Source: Roseivivax jejudonensis
GTDB taxonomy: Bacteria > Pseudomonadota > Alphaproteobacteria > Rhodobacterales > Rhodobacteraceae
Direction of reading: 5' to 3'
DNA length: 64,000 nucleotides
NCBI RefSeq assembly: GCF_900172265.1
Contig: NZ_FWFK01000003.1
Location: 124,001-188,000 of the forward strand
In this document: positions 31,391-40,553 of the stretch, one piece after another
Position numbering within the stretch: the first letter of the stretch is position 1
Layout of the letters: the number at the start of each line of letters is the position of its first letter
Translations under genes and position numbers: made by a program
Notes under the pieces: generated by a model
Told to the model about the DNA's origin: nothing
The model's input: only the letters and a program-made list of their open reading frames with translations
Databases searched by the model: none

Positions 31391-31454
31391 TCCCCGCGCC
31401 AGCCGCGCCGCGCCCGAGCCCCGCGCCAGCCGCGCCGGGCCTGATCCCCGCGCC
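31367..31454. repeat. 27-base tandem repeat at a gene end
   Basis: About 3.3 copies of a 27-base unit beginning CCGCGCCAGCCGCGCC start at 31367, 31394, 31421 and 31448. The first copy encodes the last residues and stop codon of the EamA transporter; the rest is intergenic. The period equals nine codons, so copy-number change would not shift the frame. The remaining bases up to the next gene contain nothing recognisable. Confidence 0.85.
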
Positions 31455-31589
31455 TGACCCCCACGCCCGGTCGGCGCGCGCGCCACGCTCGGTCGCCCTC
31501 GGGACCACGCCACCGGCACGGGCGTTTGACGCGGACGCGCGGCCTCGCTACGCCAGCGGGCGGAGCCGCGCAGACGCACGAGGGCCGGG

Positions 31590-32462
31590 ATGATCTACGA
31601 CACCGCAGAGGCCTGGCGCCGCGCCCCGAAAAAGCGCGTGCTTCTCTTCGCCATGTCGGGCCTCGGCAAGACCCATGTCTCCGCGCTCCTGCGCGAGAGC
31701 CGCAACTGGTTCCACTACTCGATCGATTACCGGATCGGCACCCACTACATGGGTGAATACATCACCGACAACGCCAAGGCCGAGGCGATGCAGGTGCCGT
31801 TCCTGCGCGAGCTGCTGCTCAGCGACTCGATCTACATCGGCTCGAACGTGACCTTCCACAATCTCGGCGCGGTCTCGGCCTACCTGGGCAAGCCGGGCGA
31901 TCCCGCGAAGGGCGGGCTCGACATCGACACCTACCGCCAGCGCCAGTCGCGCTTCGCCCGGGCCGAGACGCAGGCACTGCTCGACACGCCCTATTTCATC
32001 GAACGGGCCGAGGCGCTCTACGGCTACCCGCATTTCGTCTGCGACACCGGCGGATCGTTCTGCGAATGGGTCGACCCCGAAGATCCCGAGGATCCGATCC
32101 TGTCGGTGCTCGACCGCAATTGCCTGATGATCTGGATCGAAGGCTCCGACGCCCATACCGAGGAACTGGTGCGCCGCTTCGATCGCGACCCCAAGCCGAT
32201 GGCCTACAGCCCCGACTTCCTCGACCGCGAGTGGAACGACTACCTCGTGCAGATGCAGGTGGCGCCGGACAAGGTCGATCCGGACGCCTTCATCCGCTGG
32301 ACCTACGCGCAGGCGCTGTCGCACCGCCAGCCGCTCTACGCGGCGATCGCGCGCAACTGGGGCGTGACCGTCGCGGCCGAGGACATGGCCCGCGTCCGCG
32401 ACGCGGCCGATTTCGACGACGTGGTCGCCGCCGCTATCGACAGCGCGCCATCGCGGCGCTGA
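31590..32462 (+). CDS. P-loop protein of unknown function
   Basis: A 290-residue soluble protein with a Walker A-like motif AMSGLGKTH (residues 21-29) preceded by the strand RVLLF. It then has YSIDYRIGTHYMGEYITDN and a later VCDTGGSFCEWVDPEDPEDP that could supply a Walker B-type acidic cluster. The fold suggests a nucleoside/nucleotide kinase-like or other P-loop NTPase. Similar orphan proteins are seen in Rhodobacteraceae and are annotated only as ATPase. It converges with the next gene with a 29-base overlap. Confidence 0.72.
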   Translation: MIYDTAEAWRRAPKKRVLLFAMSGLGKTHVSALLRESRNWFHYSIDYRIGTHYMGEYITDNAKAEAMQVPFLRELLLSDSIYIGSNVTFHNLGAVSAYLGKPGDPAKGGLDIDTYRQRQSRFARAETQALLDTPYFIERAEALYGYPHFVCDTGGSFCEWVDPEDPEDPILSVLDRNCLMIWIEGSDAHTEELVRRFDRDPKPMAYSPDFLDREWNDYLVQMQVAPDKVDPDAFIRWTYAQALSHRQPLYAAIARNWGVTVAAEDMARVRDAADFDDVVAAAIDSAPSRR

Positions 32463-33009
32463 GCGCGCGGCCCGACCCCGATAGGCCCATCACCGTCCGC
32501 CCCGGCGTGCCTTCGACCGACACCTCGTCGAACCGCCGCAGCACCCCGAACACGGCGTTGTCCGGCGGCACCGGGGCATAGAGCCCGTTCGGCCCGGGGC
32601 TGAAGCGGAACGTGTGCGTCTCCGCGTTCACCACCAGCGCCCAGACATCGGTGCCCGAGAAGCCCGCCAGCATCAGGTCGCTCCGCCCCGATCGGTCGCA
32701 GAAATAGTAGAGTCCGCGCGCCCCGTCGGCGGTGTCGACCCCGGCATAGGCGGTGCGTCCGCCGTCGATCGTTCCGGTCGTCCAGGTCGTGCTCGGCCCG
32801 CGCGCCGGCGCCGGATCGGGCGCGGCGCTCTCCGCGCAGTGATCCGCGACGCATTGCTGGTACTCCGGGCTGTCCGCCGGGCCGAAGGCCGACAGGCACG
32901 ACCAGATGCAGCGCTGCACCGCCATCGCGTCGTCGTCGGCCTGCGCCCCCGCCGACGCGGCGACCAGACATGCGAGGACCGCTCCGCACCCCGTTGAAAT
33001 CAATCTCAT
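32434..33009 (-). CDS. Secreted protein of unknown function
   Basis: A 191-residue exported protein with signal peptide MRLISTGCGAVLACLVAASAGAQA. The mature N-terminus has a four-cysteine segment (RCIWSCLSAFGPADSPEYQQ then CVADHC), likely two disulfides. It is followed by a beta-rich domain (GLYYFCDRSGRSDLMLAGFS). No family is recognised. The ATG of MRLISTG starts the signal peptide; an upstream ATG would bury it. It diverges from metA. Confidence 0.65.
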   Translation of the reverse strand: MRLISTGCGAVLACLVAASAGAQADDDAMAVQRCIWSCLSAFGPADSPEYQQCVADHCAESAAPDPAPARGPSTTWTTGTIDGGRTAYAGVDTADGARGLYYFCDRSGRSDLMLAGFSGTDVWALVVNAETHTFRFSPGPNGLYAPVPPDNAVFGVLRRFDEVSVEGTPGRTVMGLSGSGRALSAAMARCR

Positions 33010-33178
33010 TTCCAGAAATCCCCTGAAATAATTCGCAGCTCCGGCCATGCCGGCGCGCAGCCCGGAGTGTTGCCGCGCCGCCCCGTTCCGTCAATGCGCG
33101 CTGCGGCCCGGCCGCCGCACGCGACGGGGCGCGGCGCGACGCCGGGTTGAGGCTCGGGCCCCCGTGGCCTATCTCTGC

Positions 33179-33219
33179 CGCTTCGAGGGCGCCCGCGTGC
33201 GTCCCGTCTCCTCGAAGCG
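33179..33219 (+). promoter_or_regulatory. Leader hairpin before metA
   Basis: A perfect 10-bp inverted repeat (CGCTTCGAGG / CCTCGAAGCG) with a 21-base loop ends 23 bases before the metA start codon. It could form in the mRNA leader and affect translation. It does not match SAM-I, SAM-II or SAM/SAH riboswitch consensus as I know them. Confidence 0.45.
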
Positions 33220-33242
33220 TCGCCCCGAAAGCCCGCGTCTCC

Positions 33243-34196
33243 ATGCCGATCCGCCTGCCCGCCGACCTGCCCGCCTACGACGTCCTCCGCCGCGAGGGCG
33301 TCATGGTCATGTCCGAGGAGCTCGCCGAGAGCCAGGACATCCGCCCGCTCCGGATCGGCCTGCTCAACCTCATGCCCAAGAAGATCGCGACCGAGAACCA
33401 GTTCGCGCGGCTGATCGGCGCGACACCCTTGCAGATCGAGTTCTCGCTGATCCGCATGACGAGCCACGAGACCCGCAACACCGCCGCCGAACACATGGAG
33501 AGCTTCTACCGCCCCTTCGAGGAGGTGGAGGCGAGCGGCGAGAAGTTCGACGGTCTCATCATCACCGGCGCCCCGATCGAGCATCTGCCCTACCACGACG
33601 TCACCTATTGGGACGAGCTGACGCGCGTCTTCGACTGGACGCAGGACAACGTGCACTCCACCTTCGGCGTCTGCTGGGGCGGCATGGCGATGATCCACCA
33701 CTTCCACGGCATCGAGAAGCACCCGCTCGACGCCAAGGCCTTCGGCTGCGTGCGCCATCACAACTGCGATCCCGCCTCGCCCTACCTGCGCGGCTTCTCC
33801 GACGACATGGTGATCCCGGTGTCCCGCTGGACCGAGCTGCGCCGCGCCGAGATCGAGGCCGCCGGCCTGCCGATCCTGATCGACAGCGACGAGACCGGAC
33901 CCTGCCTCGTCGAGGATACCGACCACCGCGCGCTCTACATCTTCAACCACCTCGAATACGATTCCGGCACGCTGAAGGAAGAGTACGACCGCGACGTCGC
34001 CGCCGGAAAGCCGATCAACGTGCCCGCCAACTACTATCCCGGCGACGATCCCGGGTGCCCGCCGCAGAACCGCTGGCGCAGCCACGCGCACCTGCTCTAT
34101 GGCAACTGGCTCAGCCAGGTCTACCTGACGACCCCGTACGACATCGGCCGCGTCGGGATCGACCTCGTGGCCCCGCAGGGATTGTCCATGAGATGA
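33243..34196 (+). CDS. metAA: MetA-family homoserine O-acyltransferase, predicted acetyl-CoA specific
   Basis: A 317-residue enzyme of methionine synthesis that acylates L-homoserine. The catalytic cysteine is C144 in GVCWGGM, with the His and Glu of the triad in [11 protein letters not shown]. Position 113 ([10 protein letters not shown]) is glutamate. In E. coli the matching residue is G111 (TGAPLG), which allows succinyl-CoA; glutamate there was shown in Bacillus MetA to give acetyl-CoA specificity. So this is probably homoserine O-acetyltransferase despite the family name. The start [15 protein letters not shown] is typical. The stop overlaps the next gene (ATGA). Confidence 0.93.
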   Translation: MPIRLPADLPAYDVLRREGVMVMSEELAESQDIRPLRIGLLNLMPKKIATENQFARLIGATPLQIEFSLIRMTSHETRNTAAEHMESFYRPFEEVEASGEKFDGLIITGAPIEHLPYHDVTYWDELTRVFDWTQDNVHSTFGVCWGGMAMIHHFHGIEKHPLDAKAFGCVRHHNCDPASPYLRGFSDDMVIPVSRWTELRRAEIEAAGLPILIDSDETGPCLVEDTDHRALYIFNHLEYDSGTLKEEYDRDVAAGKPINVPANYYPGDDPGCPPQNRWRSHAHLLYGNWLSQVYLTTPYDIGRVGIDLVAPQGLSMR

Positions 34197-35170
34197 CGCT
34201 CAAGGCCGCGCTCACGCCCATCGTTCTCGCCCTCGTGCTGGCCGGATGCGCCGCCGCGGTCGATCAGCGCGCCGACAGCCGTGTCGCCCGCGCCGAGGAC
34301 CGCTGGCCGCCGATCGGCCGCTTCGTCGAGATCGACGGCACCCGTGTCCACGCCACCGTGCAGGGCTCCGGCCCCGACCTCGTGCTGGTCCACGGCGCCA
34401 GCGGCAACCTGCGCGACTGGACCTTCGCCTTCGCCGATCGCATGTCCGACCGCTTCCGCGTCATCGCGCTCGACCGCCCCGGCCTCGGCTACACCGACCG
34501 CCTGCCCGGCTACGGCGGCGCGTTCCAGCGCGATGCCGAAAGCCCGGCCGAACAGGCGCGGCTGCTCTCGGCGGCGGCCGCGGAACTGGGCGCCGAGGCA
34601 CCGATCGTCGTCGGCCACAGCTACGGCGGCGCCGTCGCGATGGCCTGGGGCCTCGATCACCCGGCCGCGGGTCTCGTCGTGGTGTCGGGCGCCACGATGC
34701 CCTGGCCCGGCGGCCTCGGGCCGCAATACGCCGTGCTCGGCTCCTCGATCGGCGGCGCCGTGCTCGCCCCGATCGTCGCCGCCACCGCCGGCGAAGGCCG
34801 CGTCGACGGCGCCGTCCGCTCGATCTTCGAGCCGCAGGACGCGCCCTCGGGCTATCTCGACTATGTCGGCCCCGGCCTCACGCTGCGGCCGGGCTCGCTG
34901 CGCGCCAATTTCCGGCAGGTCAACACGCTGCGCCCGCACGTCGTCGAGATGGAGCCGCGCTATTCCGGCCTCGATCTCCCGGTGGAACTCGTGCACGGCG
35001 ACGTGGACGAGATCGTGCCGCTCGACATCCACTCGCGGCCGCTGTCACAGCAGCTTCCCGACGCGAACCTGACCGTGCTCGATGGCATCGGCCACATGCC
35101 GCACCACGCCGCGCCCGCGGCCGTCGCCGACGCGATCGACCGCGTCGCGCGCCGCGCCGGGCTGCGCTGA
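34193..35170 (+). CDS. Lipoprotein alpha/beta hydrolase
   Basis: A 325-residue alpha/beta hydrolase with an N-terminal lipoprotein signal (VLALVLAGC, lipid on C19), so it is likely anchored in the periplasm. The triad is S143 in VGHSYGG, D272 in [10 protein letters not shown] and H301 in GIGHMPHH; the oxyanion loop is LVHGAS. Its ATG overlaps the metA stop, which means translational coupling, but a functional link to methionine synthesis is not obvious. Substrate unknown. Confidence 0.85.
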   Translation: MTLKAALTPIVLALVLAGCAAAVDQRADSRVARAEDRWPPIGRFVEIDGTRVHATVQGSGPDLVLVHGASGNLRDWTFAFADRMSDRFRVIALDRPGLGYTDRLPGYGGAFQRDAESPAEQARLLSAAAAELGAEAPIVVGHSYGGAVAMAWGLDHPAAGLVVVSGATMPWPGGLGPQYAVLGSSIGGAVLAPIVAATAGEGRVDGAVRSIFEPQDAPSGYLDYVGPGLTLRPGSLRANFRQVNTLRPHVVEMEPRYSGLDLPVELVHGDVDEIVPLDIHSRPLSQQLPDANLTVLDGIGHMPHHAAPAAVADAIDRVARRAGLR

Positions 35171-35239
35171 TCTCCGTTTGCGTTAATCGCCTTTACATCC
35201 TAGACCGGGCGGACGTCGCGATCCCGGGGCCCGGCCACA

Positions 35240-36112
35240 GTGAGCATGCTTCCCTTCGACGGCGCGATCAGCGCCTACCACGAGACACAGGCCCCCGAGG
35301 CCGTGCGCGCCGCCATCGCCGGCGCCGACAAGGACGCCATTCTCGCGCCCGACTTTCCCTATGACGAGGAACTCGGCCGCAAGACCTACGAGCGCGATCT
35401 CGAGGCGCTGCAGATCGAACTGGTCAAGATGCAGGCCTGGGCCAAGCGCTCCGGCGCCCGTGTCGCGGTCGTGTTCGAGGGCCGCGACGCCGCCGGAAAA
35501 GGCGGCACGATCAAGCGCTTCCGCGAATATCTCAATCCACGCGGCGCGCGCATCGTGGCGCTGCCCAAGCCGACCGAGACCGAGGCCGGCCAGTGGTATT
35601 TCCAGCGCTACGTCGCGCATCTGCCCGGCCCGGGCGAAATCGCCTTCTTCGACCGCTCCTGGTACAACCGCGCGGTGGTGGAGCATGTCTTCGGCTTCTG
35701 CACGCGGGCGCAACGCGCGCACTTCTTCGCCCAGGCCCCCGATTTCGAGAAGATGCTGGTCGAGGACGGCATCCACCTCGTGAAGATCTGGCTGGCCGTC
35801 GGGCGCGCCGAACAGTTGCGCCGCTTCCTCAAGCGCGAACGCGACCCCCTCAAGCAGTGGAAGCTCTCGCGCATCGACGTCGAGGGCCTCGCGCTCTGGG
35901 ACGAATATACCGAGGCCATCGCCGAGACCTTCGCGCTGACCCACACCGCGCATGCCCCGTGGACGGTGATCCGCTCGGACGACAAGCGCCGCTGCCGGAT
36001 CGAGGCGATCCGCGCCGTGCTGTCGGGGCTGTCCTACGACGCGCGGTCCGAAGAGGCCCTCGGCACCCGCGATCCCGCCATATGCGGCGGGCCGGAGTTC
36101 TGGCATGGCTGA
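35240..36112 (+). CDS. ppk2: Polyphosphate kinase 2
   Basis: A 290-residue PPK2-family enzyme transferring phosphate between polyphosphate and nucleotides. The Walker A loop is [10 protein letters not shown] (80-89), the Walker B-type motif DRSWYNR begins at D138, and the lid segment [14 protein letters not shown] follows. It is a single-domain form, usual for class I members that make GTP or ATP from diphosphates; the exact class cannot be settled by eye. The first codon is GTG; an ATG two codons later is an alternative. It is 38 bases upstream of the TetR gene. Confidence 0.93.
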   Translation: MSMLPFDGAISAYHETQAPEAVRAAIAGADKDAILAPDFPYDEELGRKTYERDLEALQIELVKMQAWAKRSGARVAVVFEGRDAAGKGGTIKRFREYLNPRGARIVALPKPTETEAGQWYFQRYVAHLPGPGEIAFFDRSWYNRAVVEHVFGFCTRAQRAHFFAQAPDFEKMLVEDGIHLVKIWLAVGRAEQLRRFLKRERDPLKQWKLSRIDVEGLALWDEYTEAIAETFALTHTAHAPWTVIRSDDKRRCRIEAIRAVLSGLSYDARSEEALGTRDPAICGGPEFWHG

Positions 36113-36150
36113 CCGCGCCGCGCGTCCCGCCGCCGCACCGGACCACGCCC

Positions 36151-36771
36151 ATGCCTAAACGCGGCTACCATCACGGAAACCTGCGGCAGGCGCTCGTCGA
36201 GGCCGCGCTCGAGCTGATCGAGGCAAAGGGCCCGGCCGGCTTCACCCTGTCGGAAACCGCCAAGGCCGCAGGCGTCACCCCCGCCGCGGTCTACCGCCAT
36301 TTCGACGGTCGCGAGGCGCTGATCGCCGAGGCCGCGCGTCAGGGCTACGAGATGTTCTGCGACGTGATGGAAACCGCCTACGCGTCGGGCCAGCCCTCGG
36401 CGCTCGCGGCGTTCGAGGCGACGGGCCGCGCCTATCTGGCCTTCGCGCGCGAGCATCCCGGCCATTACATCGCGATGTTCGAATCCGGCGTGTCGGTGAA
36501 CCGCTCGGCCGATCTCGCCGCCGTGGCGGGCCGCGCGTGGTCGGTCCTCGAGCGCGCCGCCGCGGACCTGTCCGAGCATATCCCGGCCGACCGCCGCCCG
36601 CCGGCCGCGATGTTCTCGGCGCATATCTGGGCGATGAGCCACGGCGTGGTCGAGCTCTTCGCGCGGAACTCGCCGGGCAACAAGTCGCCCTTCCCGCCCG
36701 AGGACCTGCTCGAGACCGGGATCGGCGTCTACCTCCGCGGTCTCGGCCTCATCCCGCCGGACAGGACCTGA
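36151..36771 (+). CDS. TetR/AcrR-family transcriptional regulator
   Basis: A 206-residue repressor with N-terminal HTH (LSETAKAAGVTPAAVYRHFD) and a C-terminal ligand domain of the WHG type (HIWAMSHGVVELFARNSPG). The opening MPKRGYHHGNLRQALVEAAL is characteristic of this subgroup. It follows ppk2 closely and precedes the sulfotransferase by only five bases, so it may be cotranscribed with both. No matching operator is evident. Confidence 0.88.
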   Translation: MPKRGYHHGNLRQALVEAALELIEAKGPAGFTLSETAKAAGVTPAAVYRHFDGREALIAEAARQGYEMFCDVMETAYASGQPSALAAFEATGRAYLAFAREHPGHYIAMFESGVSVNRSADLAAVAGRAWSVLERAAADLSEHIPADRRPPAAMFSAHIWAMSHGVVELFARNSPGNKSPFPPEDLLETGIGVYLRGLGLIPPDRT

Positions 36772-36776
36772 CGCCG

Positions 36777-37505
36777 ATGCGCCGGATCCAGCGGTGGATG
36801 CTCTCCGGGCGCGGCTACGCGCCGGACATGCTCGCGAGCCACTCCGCGGTGGCGGTGTTCCCGCGCCTCGGCATCGTCTTCAACCGCATCAAGAAGTCCG
36901 GCAACACCTCGATCGCCGCCTTCCTGCACGAGGTGGAGGGCCACGCCGTCCCGCCGACGCCGCAAGCGCTCAAGGCCGAGCTGCGCTCGATCCGGACGCT
37001 GTCGCTGGCCGAGACATGGGCCTTTCCGCGGCTGCGCAGCCTCGCCGTGGTGCGCGAGCCCGGCGCCCGCGCGCTGTCGGGCTTCCTGCACCACGTCGCA
37101 CCCGGCACCAACGAACGCCATGCCGCCGCGCCCGGCTACGGCGACCGCTCGCCCGAAGGCTTCGCCGCCTTCCTCGCGTGGCTGGAGGCGGGCAATCTCG
37201 ACTACAACGCGCACTTCCGGCCGCAGACCGCGCTGATGTTCCAGCCGCCCGGCCGCTTCACCTGGATCCTCCGGCTGGAACGGCTCTCCGAGGGGATGCG
37301 CGGCGTGCTGCGCGACATCGGCGAAGATCCCGCCGCGGCCGACTGTCTCGCCGCCCCGCACGAGATGGAACGCGCCCAGCCCGGCAAGCTGACCGGATCG
37401 CGCGCCGCGGGCGCGGACTTCCTGTCGCCCTCGTCACGCGCCGCCGTGGCCCGCCTCTACGCGGCCGACTACGCCGCCTTCGATTACCCGAGGCCGGACC
37501 CGTGA
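36777..37505 (+). CDS. Sulfotransferase family 2-type protein
   Basis: A 242-residue protein resembling carbohydrate sulfotransferases that use PAPS. The 5'-phosphosulfate loop appears as NRIKKSGNTSIAAFL (residues 36-50), and the 3'-phosphate site as VVREPGARALSGFLHH. It lacks a signal or membrane segment. The stop overlaps the GTG start of a glycosyltransferase (GTGA), which points to a joint role in making a sulfated glycan. The target sugar is unknown. Confidence 0.78.
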   Translation: MRRIQRWMLSGRGYAPDMLASHSAVAVFPRLGIVFNRIKKSGNTSIAAFLHEVEGHAVPPTPQALKAELRSIRTLSLAETWAFPRLRSLAVVREPGARALSGFLHHVAPGTNERHAAAPGYGDRSPEGFAAFLAWLEAGNLDYNAHFRPQTALMFQPPGRFTWILRLERLSEGMRGVLRDIGEDPAAADCLAAPHEMERAQPGKLTGSRAAGADFLSPSSRAAVARLYAADYAAFDYPRPDP

Positions 37506-38653
37506 CCCGGCCGCTGCGCATTCTCTTTCCCTACCCGGGCGATACCGTCGGCGGCTCGCACGTCTCCTCGCTGATGCTGGCGCGGATGCTCGATCCCGCG
37601 CGGCACCAGCCCGTCGTCGCTGTTCACGGACCGGGCCTGCTGACCGACTACCTCGCGCGGCTCGGCATCGAACCGATGCCCGCCCCGCGCGTGGTGCCGC
37701 CCAGGATGCGGCCGCGCTGGCGCCAGCCCCTGCGCGTGCGCGCCGCCGCCGCGGCGCTCGCGCCCTACCTGCGCGCACAGGACATCGACATCGTGCACAC
37801 CCACGACATGCGCATGCACCTGGCCTGGGGCGGCGCGGCGGCGGCCGCCGGCCGACCCCACATCTGGCATCAGCGGACCCCCGCGCCGGGGCGGCACCTG
37901 CCCGCCTTCGCCGGCCGCGCCGACCGGCTCATCGCGGTGTCCGACTTCGTGCGCGACAGCTTCGCGCCGCCCCTGCGCGACCGGGCCGAGGTCATCTACA
38001 ATCCCTTCGACACGCCCCGGCCGCACGACCGCGCCGCCGCCCGCGCGCGCATCCTGTCGGACCTGGGCCGGCCCGACGCCGGCCCGATCGTCGCCTATGT
38101 CTCGAACTTCTCGGACCGCAAGCGCCCCGAGATCTTCGTCGAGATCGCGCGCCGCCTCGCCGCCCGGCCCGAGGGCGCGGACGCGGTCTTCCCGATGTTC
38201 GGCACACCCCACGCGCCGTGGGACGACGCGGTGCGCCGCGCCGCCGCGGCGGCGGGCCTGGGCGAGCGGCTGCAGATCATGGGCACGCGGTTTCCCTTCG
38301 ACCCCTGGCTCGCGGGGGTCGACCTGCTGATCGCGCCCGCGCGGGACGAGGCGCTCGGCCGCACGCTGATCGAGGCGGCGATGGCGGGCATCCCGCTTGT
38401 CGCCACGGACGAGGGCGGCAACCGCGAGATCGTGCTCGATCGCGAAACCGGCCGCCTCGTCCCGCCCGAGGATCCCGAAGGCTACGCCGCCGCCGCGGCG
38501 GACCTCCTCGCCCGGCCGGAGGCCACCCGCGCGATGACCGACGCGGCGCGCGCCCGCGCGGCGCGCCTGTTCTCCGCCGACGCCCACCTCGCCGCGATGA
38601 CCGAGATCTACGACTCGCTGCCGCCGCGACCCAGCCGCGCCCAAAGCTCGTAG
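37502..38653 (+). CDS. Family 4 glycosyltransferase
   Basis: A 383-residue GT-B fold enzyme. The N-terminal domain opens with LRILFPYPGDTVGGSHVSSL, and the C-terminal domain has the donor-binding E-x7-E motif in DEALGRTLIEAAMAGIPLVA followed by TDEGGNREIV. The GTG start overlaps the upstream sulfotransferase stop. It probably adds a sugar to a surface glycan or lipid carrier. The 3' end overlaps a convergent sulfotransferase gene by 46 bases. Confidence 0.88.
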   Translation: MTRPLRILFPYPGDTVGGSHVSSLMLARMLDPARHQPVVAVHGPGLLTDYLARLGIEPMPAPRVVPPRMRPRWRQPLRVRAAAAALAPYLRAQDIDIVHTHDMRMHLAWGGAAAAAGRPHIWHQRTPAPGRHLPAFAGRADRLIAVSDFVRDSFAPPLRDRAEVIYNPFDTPRPHDRAAARARILSDLGRPDAGPIVAYVSNFSDRKRPEIFVEIARRLAARPEGADAVFPMFGTPHAPWDDAVRRAAAAAGLGERLQIMGTRFPFDPWLAGVDLLIAPARDEALGRTLIEAAMAGIPLVATDEGGNREIVLDRETGRLVPPEDPEGYAAAAADLLARPEATRAMTDAARARAARLFSADAHLAAMTEIYDSLPPRPSRAQSS

Positions 38654-39285
38654 TCGGCGGCGTAGAACGCGCGCACGCGGGCGCGGGTCGTCTCGGACGG
38701 CGTGATCTCCAGCCGCCCTTCGGTCTTCTTGAACCAGAACGTGCCCTCGGCCGGGTCCGTCGCGGTCGCCCCGTCGATCCAGCGATAGACCGGCTCCAGC
38801 CCGTCCTCGAACCGGAAGAGCGTGTCGCCCTCGGCGACGAACTCCGTCTGCGGCCGGATGTGGTTGTCGTAGATCCACGGGTCGCGCCCGTACCCGTCGA
38901 GCGTCAGGGCCACCCACTCGTCGAAGACCAGCCGCTTGCGGCCCAGCCGCTTCGACACCTTGCGCAGCATCTTCGTCACCCGCGGAGGATCGCGCTGGAT
39001 CACGTAGCCCCGCCGCGACGCGCGCCAGCGGTACTCGCTCATGAGCCGTGCCATCGGGTCGCGCAGGATCGCGAAGGACGCGTCGAAGAACCCCTCGGGC
39101 ACCATCGCGTCGATCACCGCGCGGTGGAGGTGCTGCGGCGTCGCGCGCAGGCCCTCGGCGGCCCGGTTCTCGGTGTAGAGCGCCACCGGCCCCTTCGCCC
39201 GCATGTAGGCCTCGACGCTGGTGCCGCCGGTCTTGGGCACGTGCGAGAAGAAGACGACCCGCCCGTTGGCGCGCAGCACAGGCAT
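38608..39285 (-). CDS. Sulfotransferase
   Basis: A 225-residue PAPS-dependent sulfotransferase-like protein. The phosphosulfate loop is SHVPKTGGTSVEAY (14-27) and the 3'-phosphate strand is FAILRDPMARLMSEYRW, both strong matches to the Sulfotransfer_2 family. The start is the ATG one base after the stop of the upstream glycosyltransferase, so the two are cotranscribed on the minus strand. Together with the plus-strand pair it forms a four-gene glycan-modification patch. Confidence 0.85.
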   Translation of the reverse strand: MPVLRANGRVVFFSHVPKTGGTSVEAYMRAKGPVALYTENRAAEGLRATPQHLHRAVIDAMVPEGFFDASFAILRDPMARLMSEYRWRASRRGYVIQRDPPRVTKMLRKVSKRLGRKRLVFDEWVALTLDGYGRDPWIYDNHIRPQTEFVAEGDTLFRFEDGLEPVYRWIDGATATDPAEGTFWFKKTEGRLEITPSETTRARVRAFYAADYELWARLGRGGSES

Positions 39286-39286
39286 C

Positions 39287-39985
39287 TCAGCGCCCGAAGA
39301 GTCGCCCGAGGACGCCCTGCTTCTTCTTGGCCTTCCGCTTCTGCGCGCTCATCTGGTTGTACTCGGCGAAGTGCTTGATCTTCGGCTGCGCCTCCTCGGG
39401 ATCCCAGACATCGAGGTATTTGGCATACCGGATGTTGTATTCCGGCGGCAGCACGAACCAGCGCAGGTCGGTGTGCCAGAACAGCTCGCGCAGCGTCACC
39501 TGGTCCTTGCCGAAGCCCGCCTCCGCAAAGGTGCTGGCCCAGTCCTGCAGGAAGGCATCCACCTCCGGCGACCGGCGATAGAGCAGAACGCCGCCGTTCA
39601 GCTGCGGAAAGGCCGAGGGGATGTCGGTCTTCCAGATCGCGTTGGTCTTCTTCCGCTCGCGCGCGTGGGCGTGGCAGACCGCGAGGTCGAACCGCTCCAG
39701 CACGCGGAAGAGATCGCTCAGATCCGTCACCACGCGCGTGTCGCTGTCGAGATAGAGCGTGCGGTCGAACCGCGACAGGTGCAGGCAGTCGACCTTGGAC
39801 CGGCGATGCGGGGTCTCGATCCGGTGCACCTTGTCGAACAGCCCCTCGGGCACGATCGACGGGTCGTCGCAGAACAGGTCGATCCCGAGCCCGGGATTCG
39901 CCGCCCGCGCGCTTTCGGCGGCGTGGCAGGCATCCTCGGTATAGGTCTTGCCCGCGGTGATGTAGATGATGCCCGATGTGGTCAT
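39287..39985 (-). CDS. GT-A fold glycosyltransferase (GT8-like)
   Basis: A 232-residue protein with a Rossmann-type start (GIIYITAGKTYTEDA) and the metal-binding DxD motif in RTLYLDSDTRV (D80, D82). A later QLNGGVLLYRRSPEVDAFLQ resembles the GT8 acceptor region. It lacks membrane segments. The basic C-terminus (KRKAKKKQGVLGRLFGR) may contact phospholipid. The ATG of MTTSGIIYITAG is chosen because it begins the fold. It is the first gene of the two-gene minus-strand unit. Confidence 0.78.
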   Translation of the reverse strand: MTTSGIIYITAGKTYTEDACHAAESARAANPGLGIDLFCDDPSIVPEGLFDKVHRIETPHRRSKVDCLHLSRFDRTLYLDSDTRVVTDLSDLFRVLERFDLAVCHAHARERKKTNAIWKTDIPSAFPQLNGGVLLYRRSPEVDAFLQDWASTFAEAGFGKDQVTLRELFWHTDLRWFVLPPEYNIRYAKYLDVWDPEEAQPKIKHFAEYNQMSAQKRKAKKKQGVLGRLFGR

Positions 39986-40016
39986 GGCGTGCCCCGCGGG
40001 TCGGTGACGCAAACGG

Positions 40017-40042
40017 AAAAAGAGCGGCCCGGGGGCCGCTCT
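40017..40042 (-). terminator. Intrinsic terminator of rplM-rpsI
   Basis: Read on the minus strand, AGAGCGGCCC and GGGCCGCTCT pair around a two-base loop and are followed by five T residues, 20 bases after the rpsI stop. This is a textbook rho-independent terminator. Confidence 0.92.
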
Positions 40043-40061
40043 CCACATTCGTCCGGTCGTC

Positions 40062-40550
40062 TCAGCGCTTCGAGAACTGGAAGGACCGGCGCGCCTTCGC
40101 GCGGCCGTACTTCTTGCGCTCGACGGTCCGGCTGTCCCGGGTCAGGAAGCCCGCGGCCTTCAGCGCCGGGCGCAGGCTCGGATCGTAAAGCTGCAGCGCC
40201 TGGCTGATGCCGTGCTTCACGGCGCCCGCCTGGCCCGACAGGCCGCCGCCCTTGACGGTCGCCATCACGTCGAACTGGTCCTCGACACCGGCCACGGTGA
40301 AGGCCTGGTTGAGGATCATCTGCAGCACGGGGCGCGCGAAGTATTCGTTCAGCGGCTTGCCGTTGACGGTCACCTTGCCCGAGCCCGGCTTGATCCAGAC
40401 GCGCGCGGTGGCGTCCTTGCGGCGGCCGGTCGCGTAGGAGCGGCCGAACTCGTCGCGCTTCGGCTCGCGGGTGATCTGGGGCGCCTCGGCGACGGTCTCG
40501 ACGCCTGCGGCTTCGCCCAGCTCTTCGAGGGAGTTGATCTGGTCTGCCAT
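40062..40550 (-). CDS. rpsI: 30S ribosomal protein S9
   Basis: A 162-residue S9 protein with the conserved core [32 protein letters not shown] and the basic C-terminal tail [18 protein letters not shown] that reaches the ribosomal P site. The N-terminal 30 residues are the acidic extension usual in alphaproteobacteria. It follows rplM by three bases. Confidence 0.98.
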   Translation of the reverse strand: MADQINSLEELGEAAGVETVAEAPQITREPKRDEFGRSYATGRRKDATARVWIKPGSGKVTVNGKPLNEYFARPVLQMILNQAFTVAGVEDQFDVMATVKGGGLSGQAGAVKHGISQALQLYDPSLRPALKAAGFLTRDSRTVERKKYGRAKARRSFQFSKR

Positions 40551-40553
40551 GGT

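Noticed and set aside
33049-33242. SAM riboswitch before metA
   Set aside because: The leader has a strong hairpin but lacks the conserved core sequences of SAM-I, SAM-II and SAM/SAH classes as I know them.
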